Virus record (IMG/VR): IMGVR_UViG_3300037246_001346
Location: 1 to 52,911 of that record
Strand: one strand, 5' to 3'
Origin: a virus
Length of the DNA stretch: 52,911 nucleotides
Shown: one piece after another, positions 16,030 to 22,670 of the stretch
Position numbering within the stretch: the stretch's first letter is position 1
How the letters are laid out: each line of letters starts with the position of its first letter
Program-made: the position numbers and the translations under genes
The notes under the pieces: model-generated
Seen by the model: only the letters and a program-made list of their open reading frames with translations
Told to the model about the DNA's origin: nothing
Database searches by the model: none

Positions 16030-16221
16030 CTATTTGCCCCGTTTTTTTAATCTAAAGATAATATCGGGAACTACATGAAAATGTGAAATACTCATAAGTT
16101 CTAATTCAACCTCATTCTTACTTTGCTCTAACTCAAAGTGAATATTTGAATCATCCGATTTAGTGCATTTTCTTGTATCTTTAATGGCTTTCTCTAATTG
16201 TTTTAATGTAAATTTTTTCAT
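16030..16221 (-). CDS. Hypothetical protein, 63 aa, ending -KRGK
   Basis: A charged alpha/beta protein (MKKFTLKQLEKAIKD...) with His-rich SISHFHVV; no family recognised. It ends KKRGK*, from the gene-end word. The preceding junction carries the mini-frame MSTRG* (16225-16242). Confidence 0.55.
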   Translation of the reverse strand: MKKFTLKQLEKAIKDTRKCTKSDDSNIHFELEQSKNEVELELMSISHFHVVPDIIFRLKKRGK

Positions 16222-16224
16222 TCT

Positions 16225-16242
16225 CTACCCTCTAGTTGACAT
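16225..16242 (-). other. Upstream mini-frame MSTRG*
   Basis: Five codons from the ATGTCAACTA word, with TAG three bases before the next ATG; preceded by GTGTCGCATAAGAAGG, which contains the stop of the upstream gene. Confidence 0.4.
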
Positions 16243-16250
16243 AATCCTTC

Positions 16251-16433
16251 TTATGCGACACTGATTTTTCTTCCGTTATAAGTAAAAGCTATGCCAAGTT
16301 CACCATATACTTTATGTCCATGTTTTTTGGCGTGAATCTTTGCGATTGCTTGAGCATTTTTATAACTCTGGGTTTCCCAATCACAATCATCACATTTTAC
16401 AATGGCATGAATAACACCATATGAATATTTCAT
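16251..16433 (-). CDS. Hypothetical protein, 60 aa, CDDC motif
   Basis: Contains CDDC at about residues 14-17 and histidines in KIHAKKHGHK, a possible C2H2 zinc site. The final codons read ...ISVA* over GTGTCGCATAA, the conserved junction signal. The start overlaps the mini-frame MSTRKRG* (ATGA). Confidence 0.55.
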   Translation of the reverse strand: MKYSYGVIHAIVKCDDCDWETQSYKNAQAIAKIHAKKHGHKVYGELGIAFTYNGRKISVA

Positions 16434-16453
16434 CCTCTCTTCCTAGTTGACAT
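16430..16453 (-). other. Upstream mini-frame MSTRKRG*
   Basis: Seven codons from the ATGTCAACTA word, stop overlapping the next ATG. Upstream lies GTGTCGCATAAG, and before that the gene-end word of the preceding gene. Confidence 0.4.
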
Positions 16454-16471
16454 ATTCTTATGCGACACAGG

Positions 16472-16627
16472 TTATTTATCCGATTTTTCCCCTTCTAGTA
16501 ATTCTTCTATTCTGGAAATTAATTTAGTTGCTTCTTCCCTGTCTTTCTTTCCAGCTTTAATATCATCCTTGATTCTCTTGGCTATCTTTAAGTATCCCTT
16601 AGCAGTTTTTGTCCTAATGTTTCTCAT
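16472..16627 (-). CDS. Small basic helical protein, 51 aa
   Basis: Predicted helical hairpin (MRNIRTKTAKGYLKIAKRI ... LISRIEELLEGEK) ending KSDK*, a variant of the gene-end word. It overlaps the end of the preceding gene by 14 bases. No function recognised. Confidence 0.55.
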   Translation of the reverse strand: MRNIRTKTAKGYLKIAKRIKDDIKAGKKDREEATKLISRIEELLEGEKSDK

Positions 16628-16760
16628 CAATCAATTCCCTAATTTGTTCATAGGCTACTTCATCATTTGCACCAGACCAAATTTTCGCTTCCTTTGCCTG
16701 TCCCCGTAGCCAAGAAAACCAGTAAAGTAATTCTTCTTTGTTTAATTCAATATTATTCAT
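16614..16760 (-). CDS. Small acidic protein, 48 aa
   Basis: Starts at 16760 after TAGGAGGTAAT; an in-frame ATG at 16823 would run through the end of the ATPase gene. The product is a short acidic helical protein (MNNIELNKEELLYWFSWLRG...). Function unknown. Confidence 0.55.
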   Translation of the reverse strand: MNNIELNKEELLYWFSWLRGQAKEAKIWSGANDEVAYEQIRELIDEKH

Positions 16761-16768
16761 ATTACCTC

Positions 16769-17770
16769 CTACCATATTGGTCTTGTCCAACAGCCCACAT
16801 CTGAGAAGTCGTGGCCGTCGCATATCTTGAAAGTCCTCGTCATCCCATTGGGGCTTTCCTTACCACGCCTATTCTTAGCCTTGACTATCTTTATTATCCC
16901 ATCATCTATAGAAAGATAAAGGCGTGACTTCCCGATGCTTTTTGCCCCACCAATACCAAGGTCTACGTCTATGTATTTACCAGCCTTAAAGTCATACCGT
17001 TTTGGGTTCTTTTGAATGGCTACTAGGGCAATACCCTTATCTAACTTGTTGTGTATCTCTTTAAGTGGTGTGCCAATTTCAGCGAAACCCTCTGTCACAT
17101 CAAGGTAGTCTATTAGATTGATTGCGTTTGGTTTAATAACATCCGCAAAGGCATCCTCTCTTTCCCAGAAAGTACATTTCCAGTCTTCCTTTCTTATATC
17201 CCTAAACAACCCCAGGCGTACCGCTAATTCAGAATCACCTGCTTCGTTGATGAATAAATGAATTTCGTGTTTATCCATATTGAGCTTTGCAAACTCTAAC
17301 AGGAATCCCGACTTGCCTGCATCGCTCTTTCCCGCTACCACGATCAGACTCTTGGGATATATCTTAACATACTCCTCTATTCCCAGTGGGAACTTCAACG
17401 GTATTTCTATGGTTGGGGCATCCTGCCAGTTCATAATCTCGCACTCTCTCTCTATCCTACGGTATACCCCCTGTTTTGAACCATACTTCTCAATAACCCC
17501 ACCCTCTCTCAACCGCCTGAGAATGATGCTAATATTCTTCATGTCTTTCCTATGTTGCTCTGGTTCTGTAGACAGGTGTAGACTTTTGACGACTTCCGTA
17601 GAGAAAAAGTAGCCATCTGTAGACATTACGAATTCCTTAACTTCTTCTGCCAGTGACTTTTTATTGGTGATTTCATCCAGTGCCTCGTCTATTGCGGCTT
17701 GTATGTCCTTGTCCTTGCCGAGTTTTGCCGCGACACGTATCTTGCCTAGAGCCTCTTGTGATAGTTTCAT
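16769..17770 (-). CDS. Winged-helix P-loop ATPase, likely replication protein
   Basis: Residues 44-106 have the order and hydrophobic pattern of a winged helix (GYFFSTEVVKSLHLS, then ISIILRRLREGGVIEKYG and GVYRRI). Residues 140-160 hold a Walker A loop GKSDAGKS, followed by RecA/DnaB-like strands (LIDYLDVTE; KGIALVAIQKNP). This combination fits a phage replication or recombination ATPase, such as a helicase or a loader. The DNA coding for the wing (17566-17625) holds four phased GTAGA boxes that recur at 22234-22294. It overlaps its upstream neighbour (ATGA). Confidence 0.7.
   Translation of the reverse strand: MKLSQEALGKIRVAAKLGKDKDIQAAIDEALDEITNKKSLAEEVKEFVMSTDGYFFSTEVVKSLHLSTEPEQHRKDMKNISIILRRLREGGVIEKYGSKQGVYRRIERECEIMNWQDAPTIEIPLKFPLGIEEYVKIYPKSLIVVAGKSDAGKSGFLLEFAKLNMDKHEIHLFINEAGDSELAVRLGLFRDIRKEDWKCTFWEREDAFADVIKPNAINLIDYLDVTEGFAEIGTPLKEIHNKLDKGIALVAIQKNPKRYDFKAGKYIDVDLGIGGAKSIGKSRLYLSIDDGIIKIVKAKNRRGKESPNGMTRTFKICDGHDFSDVGCWTRPIW
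17566..17625. repeat. Phased GTAGA boxes inside the ATPase gene (array A)
   Basis: GTAGA begins at 17568, 17578, 17598 and 17619, i.e. steps of 10, 20 and 21 bases, keeping all boxes on one face of the helix. The noncoding array at 22236-22292 has the same order with steps of 10, 20 and 22. Confidence 0.5.
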
Positions 17771-18030
17771 CCATTGTCCGATTTTACTAACTTCAATAAG
17801 TCCCTCATTGTTTGGTCTTGGGTAAGGTGGGGATCAATTGTGATTGCTCGTATCTCATCAAGTTCTTCCAACCTTGCCTCGATTTGCCGACATGCTTGTT
17901 GTAGCCTTTCTTTTCTTTCACCAAGTTCTGCGGGGGGAATGTCATATCTGAGGCTCTCTAGGTTCGTTACGCTTAATGCAAAAGTATCTATTAATGCTTC
18001 CAAAAGTTCTTCCTTATTTAGTTTACTCAC
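17767..18030 (-). CDS. Hypothetical coiled-coil protein, 87 aa
   Basis: Helical, acidic (MSKLNKEELLEALIDTFAL ... RLQQACRQIEARLEELDEIRAI). A GTG start follows GGAGGTAAAG, with a TCTA-N6-TAGA palindrome (18043-18056) immediately upstream. Directly precedes and overlaps the ATPase gene, so a replication accessory role is possible. Confidence 0.55.
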   Translation of the reverse strand: MSKLNKEELLEALIDTFALSVTNLESLRYDIPPAELGERKERLQQACRQIEARLEELDEIRAITIDPHLTQDQTMRDLLKLVKSDNG

Positions 18031-18046
18031 CTTTACCTCCTATCTA

Positions 18047-18265
18047 TCACGTTAGATTTCTTATTTGTCCAATTACAAATCTCGCACAAGATTCGCATAA
18101 ATCAATCATTTCTCCGCTTCCATCAAGATAATCGTTCCACGCTATTGAAATTAACTCCCCCAATACCTGCATTTTCTTATTGCACATCTTACATGTTGAA
18201 TGACATTTCCTTGTCGGCAAATCGGGTAATACCTCATATAGAACCTTAGTGTCTATTGTTTTCAT
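18047..18265 (-). CDS. Zinc-ribbon protein, 72 aa
   Basis: Cysteines CHSTCKMC (residues 21-28) and CESC (57-60) form a zinc ribbon. The stop TGA lies inside the palindrome at 18043-18056, so gene end and regulatory site are merged. Function unknown. Confidence 0.6.
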   Translation of the reverse strand: MKTIDTKVLYEVLPDLPTRKCHSTCKMCNKKMQVLGELISIAWNDYLDGSGEMIDLCESCARFVIGQIRNLT

Positions 18266-18268
18266 TAC

Positions 18269-18457
18269 CTATCTCCTTAGACTTGGTATTTCTTTCAGAC
18301 TCCGTAAAATGAATTCTAGCTCATCAACCTGTTTTTTCCTGCTCATCTTATAGAAATCTTTCCAATCCAAATCAATTTTAGTTATACAATTCTCCTTATT
18401 GAATTCAATGGCAGTTCCCCATTTAGGGTGTGCAATCGGGATATTGTTTTTATTCAA
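18269..18457 (-). CDS. Hypothetical protein, 62 aa, TTG start
   Basis: I place the start at a TTG (18457) preceded by GGGAGGTAAAA; the frame is open further upstream, but that part runs through a palindrome (18471-18484) and the preceding gene's stop. The product (MNKNNIPIAHPKWGTAI...) is a small alpha/beta protein of unknown function. Confidence 0.5.
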   Translation of the reverse strand: MNKNNIPIAHPKWGTAIEFNKENCITKIDLDWKDFYKMSRKKQVDELEFILRSLKEIPSLRR

Positions 18458-18497
18458 TTTTACCTCCCTGTCTATCACGTTAGATTTTTGCGGGCAT

Positions 18498-18710
18498 CTA
18501 ATAGTCATCGCCCTTTTTGGTTAAACACTTGTACCGCCATGCCTCCCGTATACTCCAGATAGTGCCCCTGTTGAAACACTTTTCGCAAATCATTTCAGAG
18601 TACCCCTCGATATTATAGATAAGACTGTATACGTCATGTTCAAACTGTCGGTGGCAGATGTCACAGCACCAAAATCCCTCAACTTCCTTTATATCTACTG
18701 AGTTAGACAC
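18498..18710 (-). CDS. Zinc-ribbon protein, 70 aa
   Basis: CCDIC (about residues 15-19) and CEKC (42-45) give a zinc ribbon. The likely start is GTG at 18710, immediately after the TAA of a gene-end word and with no Shine-Dalgarno sequence. The first codons (MSNSVD) are themselves the palindrome TCTAACTCAGTAGA (18694-18707). The same arrangement occurs at 31135 on the other strand. Confidence 0.55.
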   Translation of the reverse strand: MSNSVDIKEVEGFWCCDICHRQFEHDVYSLIYNIEGYSEMICEKCFNRGTIWSIREAWRYKCLTKKGDDY

Positions 18711-18724
18711 TTACTTGCCCGATT

Positions 18725-18985
18725 TTATGTCCCTATTACAGATATTCCTATCGTAGCCTCGCCACCTTTTTGGTGTTTGTGCGCCTTGAGGATAGTTCCT
18801 GTCCTGTGCATTTCCTTATTCAATTTTTCAACCTCTTTTTCTAATCCTTGTATCTTTTCCTCTATGTATGCGAATGGAGTTCTCTCATCAATCTCATCTA
18901 TCAATTCACCAAATAATACATCGTCATCTCCCGTATCTTCAACCTTGTCTAGTAATTGAGATGTTTTTAATTTTTTTATATCCAT
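18725..18985 (-). CDS. Acidic coiled-coil protein, 86 aa
   Basis: Acidic N-terminal half (VEDTGDDDVLFGELIDEIDE) and heptad-rich second half (EEKIQGLEKEVEKLNKEMH). Ribosome binding site GGAGG lies inside a small upstream frame (18987-19013). Not recognised. Confidence 0.55.
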   Translation of the reverse strand: MDIKKLKTSQLLDKVEDTGDDDVLFGELIDEIDERTPFAYIEEKIQGLEKEVEKLNKEMHRTGTILKAHKHQKGGEATIGISVIGT

Positions 18986-18986
18986 T

Positions 18987-19013
18987 TTAACCTCCTAGGT
19001 TATTTTGTGGCAT
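18987..19013 (-). other. Upstream mini-frame MPQNNLGG*
   Basis: Eight codons whose last part (GGAGGTTAA) is the ribosome binding site of the following gene. The ATG lies in the left direct repeat of the structured element at 19002-19146. Confidence 0.35.
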
Positions 19014-19146
19014 TTTAGTTCTGCTCTGAATGAGGGTTTCATGGTGTCTAACGAAGGAGCCCACGAACGTCATTGGTTCGTTGCGGGCCTTACAGCCCAC
19101 CTTCTTTGGTTATAAGTCACCAATTCACCCTCATTTTGTGGCATTT
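19002..19146 (-). ncRNA. Candidate structured RNA element flanked by direct repeats
   Basis: A 14-base direct repeat (ATTTTGTGGCATTT) lies at 19002-19015 and 19133-19146. Inside it, AATGAGGGT (19029-19037) pairs with ACCCTCATT (19127-19135), GGTG (19043-19046) with CACC (19118-19121), GAAGG (19053-19057) with CCTTC (19100-19104), ACGAAC (19063-19068) with GTTCGT (19076-19081), and GGGC (19085-19088) with GCCC (19095-19098). GGGC can also pair with GCCC at 19059-19062, an alternative state. No coding frame explains this nested pattern. Confidence 0.5.
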
Positions 19147-19835
19147 AATTCCTCATATAATTTATCTATTAAATCAAAGACATAATCAAAAATCTGGTTC
19201 TTATAGAGACAAAGGAAACTATCCACACCTATCCCATGCAGTTCCCTAATATGACATTCATGACATAAGGGCAGAAGATGAGAAGAAAGACCGCCAGCCT
19301 TATCAGTCCTTGGAAAATGAGCTTTTTCGCTCTTCCTTTTCTCATGAAATATACAACTATGTTCTCCCACGTAATCTGTATAATTTTTATTTATTCCCCG
19401 TTGCACCTCCTTTTGTGCTGGCATAGGCTGGCGACCCTTCTCTTTGCGTATCTGGTTAAGAAGGTCTTTATATGACCATGTTTTTGCTCGTGAGAGCCAC
19501 TCTACGGGGTCTTTATCAACAAAAGGTAGTATTAGCTGTAGTCTTTTATGCCCAATTTCTGCGAGATACCCGACATCGTAGTTGAGTTCTTCCACGTATT
19601 TCTCAAATAACCTAATATATGAGTAGCAAGTAGATCGGGCAAATCCAATTTCAGGCATAGCTAAGAACTCATTAAAACTACCACACTCTGAATCAAGGTG
19701 TTTAAAAAGTTTCTTATCCCTTATCTGCTTGAACAAATGCCCGAGGTAAATAACTCGGTTAGTTTCGGCAGACTTGGCTTCTACGATTTTGGTGTACAGG
19801 TCAAAGGCTACGTCAGCTTTCTCTGCTTTGTTCAC
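19131..19835 (-). CDS. HNH-type nuclease with N-terminal DNA-binding segment
   Basis: The 234-residue protein has a helical N-terminal half containing FNEFLAMPEIGFARSTCYSY, similar to helix-turn-helix segments of phage DNA-binding proteins. In the C-terminal half, CIFHEKRKSEKAHFPRTDK, then HLLPLCHECHIRELHG, resembles the His/Cys layout of HNH nucleases. The last codons (NATK*) are the right direct repeat of the structured element. Role in DNA processing is inferred. Confidence 0.55.
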   Translation of the reverse strand: MNKAEKADVAFDLYTKIVEAKSAETNRVIYLGHLFKQIRDKKLFKHLDSECGSFNEFLAMPEIGFARSTCYSYIRLFEKYVEELNYDVGYLAEIGHKRLQLILPFVDKDPVEWLSRAKTWSYKDLLNQIRKEKGRQPMPAQKEVQRGINKNYTDYVGEHSCIFHEKRKSEKAHFPRTDKAGGLSSHLLPLCHECHIRELHGIGVDSFLCLYKNQIFDYVFDLIDKLYEELNATK

Positions 19836-20108
19836 TTATTTGCCCCGATTTCGTGTTCTCCCATGTAATAAATCATGATATCCCGTTGTTACTAAAGCTA
19901 GATTGAGAATATAATTGTTGCGTATATTTCCGTCAACATGATGTACCTCATAATTAGCTGGAATATCTTGCCTCCAATATCGTATCCAATTTGTTTTTGC
20001 CCTCACCCCAAGATTTCTACGTCTTTTTTGTCGCCCATTTCTTTTACTCGATTTATATTCAATGTGCCCATAACGCTCCCTGAGAATTAATTCCCACTTC
20101 TCACGCAT
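19836..20108 (-). CDS. HNH homing-type endonuclease, 90 aa
   Basis: The motif YEVHHVDGNIRNNYILNL (about residues 53-70) followed by a final His in YHDLLHG is a standard HNH_3 site. The basic N-terminal half would contact DNA. The ATG at 20108 is preceded by AGAAGG, so I prefer it to the GTG two codons earlier. It ends -NRGK*, from the gene-end word, and a perfect TGTCTA-N6-TAGACA palindrome (20119-20136) lies just upstream. Confidence 0.75.
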   Translation of the reverse strand: MREKWELILRERYGHIEYKSSKRNGRQKRRRNLGVRAKTNWIRYWRQDIPANYEVHHVDGNIRNNYILNLALVTTGYHDLLHGRTRNRGK

Positions 20109-20118
20109 TATCACCTTC

Positions 20119-20136
20119 TGTCTACCCCGTTAGACA
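20119..20136 (-). promoter_or_regulatory. Perfect 18-base palindrome TGTCTA-N6-TAGACA
   Basis: TGTCTA CCCCGT TAGACA on the plus strand. On the transcribed strand it holds the stop codon (TAA) of the upstream gene and precedes the AGAAGG ribosome binding site of the HNH gene. Confidence 0.6.
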
Positions 20137-20417
20137 TCGGGGCATCCCTCATAGTCCTTAATTTCCCTTAATAACATCTGCACTATCTCCAGTGGCATAT
20201 TCATCTTTTCTTCTAATATTTTGCGGGCATCTTCTACGGGTATAGAAGTCCTGCCAAAATGCCGTATAGCTTGTTGTAATGTCCATCCCTTGTCATAAAT
20301 CTTATTATCACACCACAATAACCCGTATAGGGCGCAAGTGTGGCATGGTTTACAATTAAACTCCTTCGCCCACAAGAGACAAAAGTTCCGCAATATATCT
20401 TTATCGTGTTCCTTCAT
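20130..20417 (-). CDS. Cys-rich hypothetical protein, 95 aa
   Basis: N-terminal cysteines FNCKPCHTCALYGLLWC (about residues 20-36) could hold a metal or Fe-S centre; the rest is helical. Its stop lies in the 20119-20136 palindrome. The family is not recognised; its neighbours are an exonuclease and HNH genes. Confidence 0.55.
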   Translation of the reverse strand: MKEHDKDILRNFCLLWAKEFNCKPCHTCALYGLLWCDNKIYDKGWTLQQAIRHFGRTSIPVEDARKILEEKMNMPLEIVQMLLREIKDYEGCPDV

Positions 20418-20554
20418 TTCCTAAAACAGTCCCTTATATCTGCCGTGAGGCATAATAAAAAAGCAAGTAATATAAGCCACCCGTGATTATCTTTTATTAC
20501 TACGTGAAAATGGTCAAACACAATAGATGCGATAAGGAAAAGTAGTAGCCTCAC
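20414..20554 (-). CDS. Membrane microprotein, 46 aa
   Basis: Starts at a GTG overlapping the exonuclease stop (GTGA) and ends with an ATGA overlap to the next gene. Two hydrophobic stretches (LLLFLIASIVF and WLILLAFLLCLTA) separated by a short polar loop. Function unknown. Confidence 0.6.
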   Translation of the reverse strand: MRLLLFLIASIVFDHFHVVIKDNHGWLILLAFLLCLTADIRDCFRK

Positions 20555-21195
20555 CTCAACTCCTTCTTTAGTTTATAAATCTCTAGTAGTTTAATGAATA
20601 TTTCCCATGCCGCGCTACCCATCTCGGGGGTAACCTCCTTCTCTATGAAAGACTCACCCTTGGTGCGTGGTATATTTAGTATCCTCACCTTCTCTCCTTC
20701 ATGCCCGTTTTCATATAGTAACTGCTGATACGCGGTGACTTGTATCACCATCTCTGGGTAAAGTCCCTTCCCTGTTTTGAGGTCAATCAGTTCGTTTACT
20801 CCGTCTACCTTAGCGTAGATGTCAGGTGTACCCCCATATCCAAGTCTTTCATTTACCAGGGGAGTTTCTATAAGTATGGGTTCTATCTTCTTCCCCTTTG
20901 CCCAGTGAAAGAAGCTGTCTGCCGCGTTCTGGGCAAAATTAATCTGGTTCATCGAGTAATCATCTGTGCATGTAGTGTTGCCCAGTAGGCTGTCTGTGAC
21001 AATTTTGTGCGCGAGTGTCCCTATCTCAGCCTTATCGTCCACGAATTTGGTTGTGTCAATTCCTTCCAGCCCCTTCCTATTAGCCCAGTTCACCAGTATT
21101 TGCTTATTCCACCCCAGTTGCCCCGTGATGGTAGTTACACCAGGGCATCTCTTACCAGTTTCTAATCTATATCGTTGGTGCGCTTTTGATTTCAC
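20551..21195 (-). CDS. PD-(D/E)XK exonuclease, RecB/Cas4-like
   Basis: The 214-residue protein has GTLAHK (residue 59 onward), YGGTPDIYAKV with the metal-binding Asp125, IDLKTGK (137-143) with the catalytic Asp-x-Lys pair, and a following QVTAYQQ motif (152-158). This is the PDDEXK_1 order found in phage recombination exonucleases. Together with the OB-fold protein just upstream it probably forms the recombination/replication set. Overlaps the 46-aa membrane gene. Confidence 0.78.
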   Translation of the reverse strand: MKSKAHQRYRLETGKRCPGVTTITGQLGWNKQILVNWANRKGLEGIDTTKFVDDKAEIGTLAHKIVTDSLLGNTTCTDDYSMNQINFAQNAADSFFHWAKGKKIEPILIETPLVNERLGYGGTPDIYAKVDGVNELIDLKTGKGLYPEMVIQVTAYQQLLYENGHEGEKVRILNIPRTKGESFIEKEVTPEMGSAAWEIFIKLLEIYKLKKELR

Positions 21196-21384
21196 TTACT
21201 TGCCGCCGATTCTTATCTCTTGATCGTAAGGAAATTCTACACTTACCCCAAAGTTGAAAAGGGTTATTCCGAAGAACCGAAATGATGGGTGTATATCTGC
21301 GTAAATCTCAAGAAGATGAATCGGGAAACAATGACCATCTTTCATGGAACAACTAAGCCAATAATTAGAAAATTCTATCTTCAT
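21196..21384 (-). CDS. Hypothetical beta-rich protein, 62 aa, ending -IGGK
   Basis: Start taken at 21384, overlapping the stop of the OB-fold gene (ATGA) and preceded by GGAGGGG. The product (MKIEFSNYWLSCSMKDGHC...) is beta-rich with an aromatic core. It ends EIRIGGK*, a version of the gene-end word (ATCGGCGGCAAG). Function unknown. Confidence 0.55.
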   Translation of the reverse strand: MKIEFSNYWLSCSMKDGHCFPIHLLEIYADIHPSFRFFGITLFNFGVSVEFPYDQEIRIGGK

Positions 21385-22067
21385 TTCCCCTCCAAGACAT
21401 ATTTTTCCCACCTTCTTGCTATTGCCACGCCTACCTCGGCATCGTTTTCATTCTCAAGCCTCATCCCACTACCCACGGCCTTCACACAACATTCTCTGAT
21501 AATGTGAACATCCTTAGTGGTCATGTCTACTGTGGTAGACGGGACAGGCTTCATTTCTACCCTTGACTCTTCCTCAACCGACCTATTAATTAATTCTTCT
21601 TGGCTAAGTTCGCTTAGTTCTTTTCTGGAAAGGTCTTTTAAATCTGGTGGTCGTGGTTCTTTTTCAAGCATCCTCTCTACCTCTGCTTCGGGGCTATCCT
21701 TGGGTCGTTGGTCAGATGATGGTTCATCTGGTGGCTTTAAGTCCGCATTCACATCTACATCGGGTACTTTTAACTGGATATTGTTTATGTTCAAAAATCC
21801 CTTCTCGGTTTTGAATATCTCCACCTCGACTTCCGAGCCTTTTTCTATTACCTTACATGCCTGAAATACTTCGGGGGCACTTTGTTCAAAAGCACTTACC
21901 CAGACATCACCCTTTTTGTACCCACCCTTCTTAAGTAGTTCCCAGTCTGTCCATTGTTTCCAGTCCCCCTCGTTAGAGAAAAACGTAGTATTCTCCAGCA
22001 AGACAGAAACGCGGGCATCCTTAAACGTGACAGCTTTTATTGTTCCGTTAAATCTATACTGTGGCAT
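21381..22067 (-). CDS. OB-fold protein, probable single-stranded DNA-binding protein
   Basis: The 228-residue product has an N-terminal ~100-residue beta domain (FNGTIKAVTFKDARVSVLLE ... EVEVEIFKTEKGFLNINNIQL) with the strand pattern of an OB fold. It is followed by a long acidic, Pro-rich linker and a helical C-terminal domain. The layout and its position next to the exonuclease suggest an SSB-like role. The typical acidic tip of SSB is absent; the acidic part is internal. Confidence 0.55.
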   Translation of the reverse strand: MPQYRFNGTIKAVTFKDARVSVLLENTTFFSNEGDWKQWTDWELLKKGGYKKGDVWVSAFEQSAPEVFQACKVIEKGSEVEVEIFKTEKGFLNINNIQLKVPDVDVNADLKPPDEPSSDQRPKDSPEAEVERMLEKEPRPPDLKDLSRKELSELSQEELINRSVEEESRVEMKPVPSTTVDMTTKDVHIIRECCVKAVGSGMRLENENDAEVGVAIARRWEKYVLEGK

Positions 22068-22082
22068 CTTCTAAACCTCCTT

Positions 22083-22099
22083 GCCCGCTATATGCGGGC
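22083..22099 (-). promoter_or_regulatory. Hairpin GCCCGC-TATAT-GCGGGC upstream of the OB-fold gene
   Basis: A 6-base-pair, GC-rich perfect stem with a 5-base loop, built from the regional word TGCCCGC and its complement. It lies 16 bases before the OB-fold start and could act as a leader hairpin or binding site. Confidence 0.45.
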
Positions 22100-22409
22100 A
22101 TCTTATAGTCTATTCTTCTTTCACGGGTACGTCAAGAACTTTCTTTATAGAACACACCCACCTAGGGAAAAAGGAGTTGATGCCCCAAGGTGGACTGTTC
22201 GGAGCACCTGTAAAACCCTTCGATGAGTGTGTCTTGTAGACAGTTGTGGACGTTTGATGACACTCGTAGAAAGCATGACGACAAACTGTAGACACTTTCT
22301 TAAACATCTCCCCCCGAGAACACCCCACGCGCACAGGTGCGTGCGTATAAAGAATATAAGAATATTATATAAAGACTAAGTACTAAAACCTTTCTCATAA
22401 AGGGACGCA
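22100..22409. other. Gene-poor gap, candidate replication origin
   Basis: This 310-base gap has no convincing gene. It holds four phased GTAGA/GTGGA boxes (22236, 22246, 22266, 22288), a GC-rich imperfect hairpin (around 22328-22346), and a strongly AT-rich tract (about 22347-22388). Repeated binding boxes followed by an AT-rich segment are the classic layout of an initiator-dependent origin. The array matches one inside the replication ATPase gene. The reading frame at 22110-22334 has unusual composition and is probably not translated. Confidence 0.45.
22234..22294. repeat. Phased GTAGA boxes (array B)
   Basis: Boxes start at 22236, 22246 (GTGGA), 22266 and 22288, steps of 10, 20 and 22 bases. 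Flanking bases also match array A (CTGTAGACA at the right edge; TTTGA-GAC between boxes). Confidence 0.5.
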
Positions 22410-22670
22410 TTATTTGCCCGATTTTGTGATAGTCACGCCGATTTCGTTGAGCATCTCTTTCATGACATCTGCTACATATCCCCAGTTTTTATGTGTTTCC
22501 ACTCTATACTGTGCCTCGTATGCCCACTCCTTGATGTTTTTCTCTATGATAGTAGGTTGGTTCTTTATGATTGCCACGATTTGGTTATATGCCCGCAAGT
22601 CTTTCGGGGGCTTTGTGCGGGGAAATCTATAGGCATATTCCAGGGATTCCAAGAGTTCTTCTTTTTTCAT
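22410..22670 (-). CDS. Hypothetical helical protein, 86 aa
   Basis: Mostly helical (MKKEELLESLEYAYRFPRTKP ... VADVMKEMLNEIGVTI), ending TKSGK* from the gene-end word. It starts with an ATGA overlap after GGAGGG, and the palindrome 22682-22695 is just upstream. Unknown function. Confidence 0.55.
   Translation of the reverse strand: MKKEELLESLEYAYRFPRTKPPKDLRAYNQIVAIIKNQPTIIEKNIKEWAYEAQYRVETHKNWGYVADVMKEMLNEIGVTITKSGK

Noticed and set aside
16020-16260. TTGACATA words on the plus strand as rightward -35 boxes
   Set aside because: No -10 at proper spacing follows, and all nearby genes read leftward; the word is the complement of the ATGTCAACTA junction.
19043-19121. tRNA-like fold (ends GGTG/CACC with two inner hairpins)
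   Set aside because: Six of seven end pairs form, but there is no T loop of GTTCRA type, the loop where an anticodon should be has 6 or 8 bases, and the third arm has the wrong sequence. Kept as a structured element, not a tRNA.
21517-21864. Plus-strand frame opposite the OB-fold gene
   Set aside because: Ser/Thr-rich shadow of the acidic linker coding region; not associated with a ribosome binding site.
22110-22334. Reading frame of 74 codons on the minus strand
   Set aside because: The product has odd composition and no conserved pattern, and the region is better explained by phased boxes and an AT-rich tract. A GGGGGGAG site before an internal ATG keeps some doubt.
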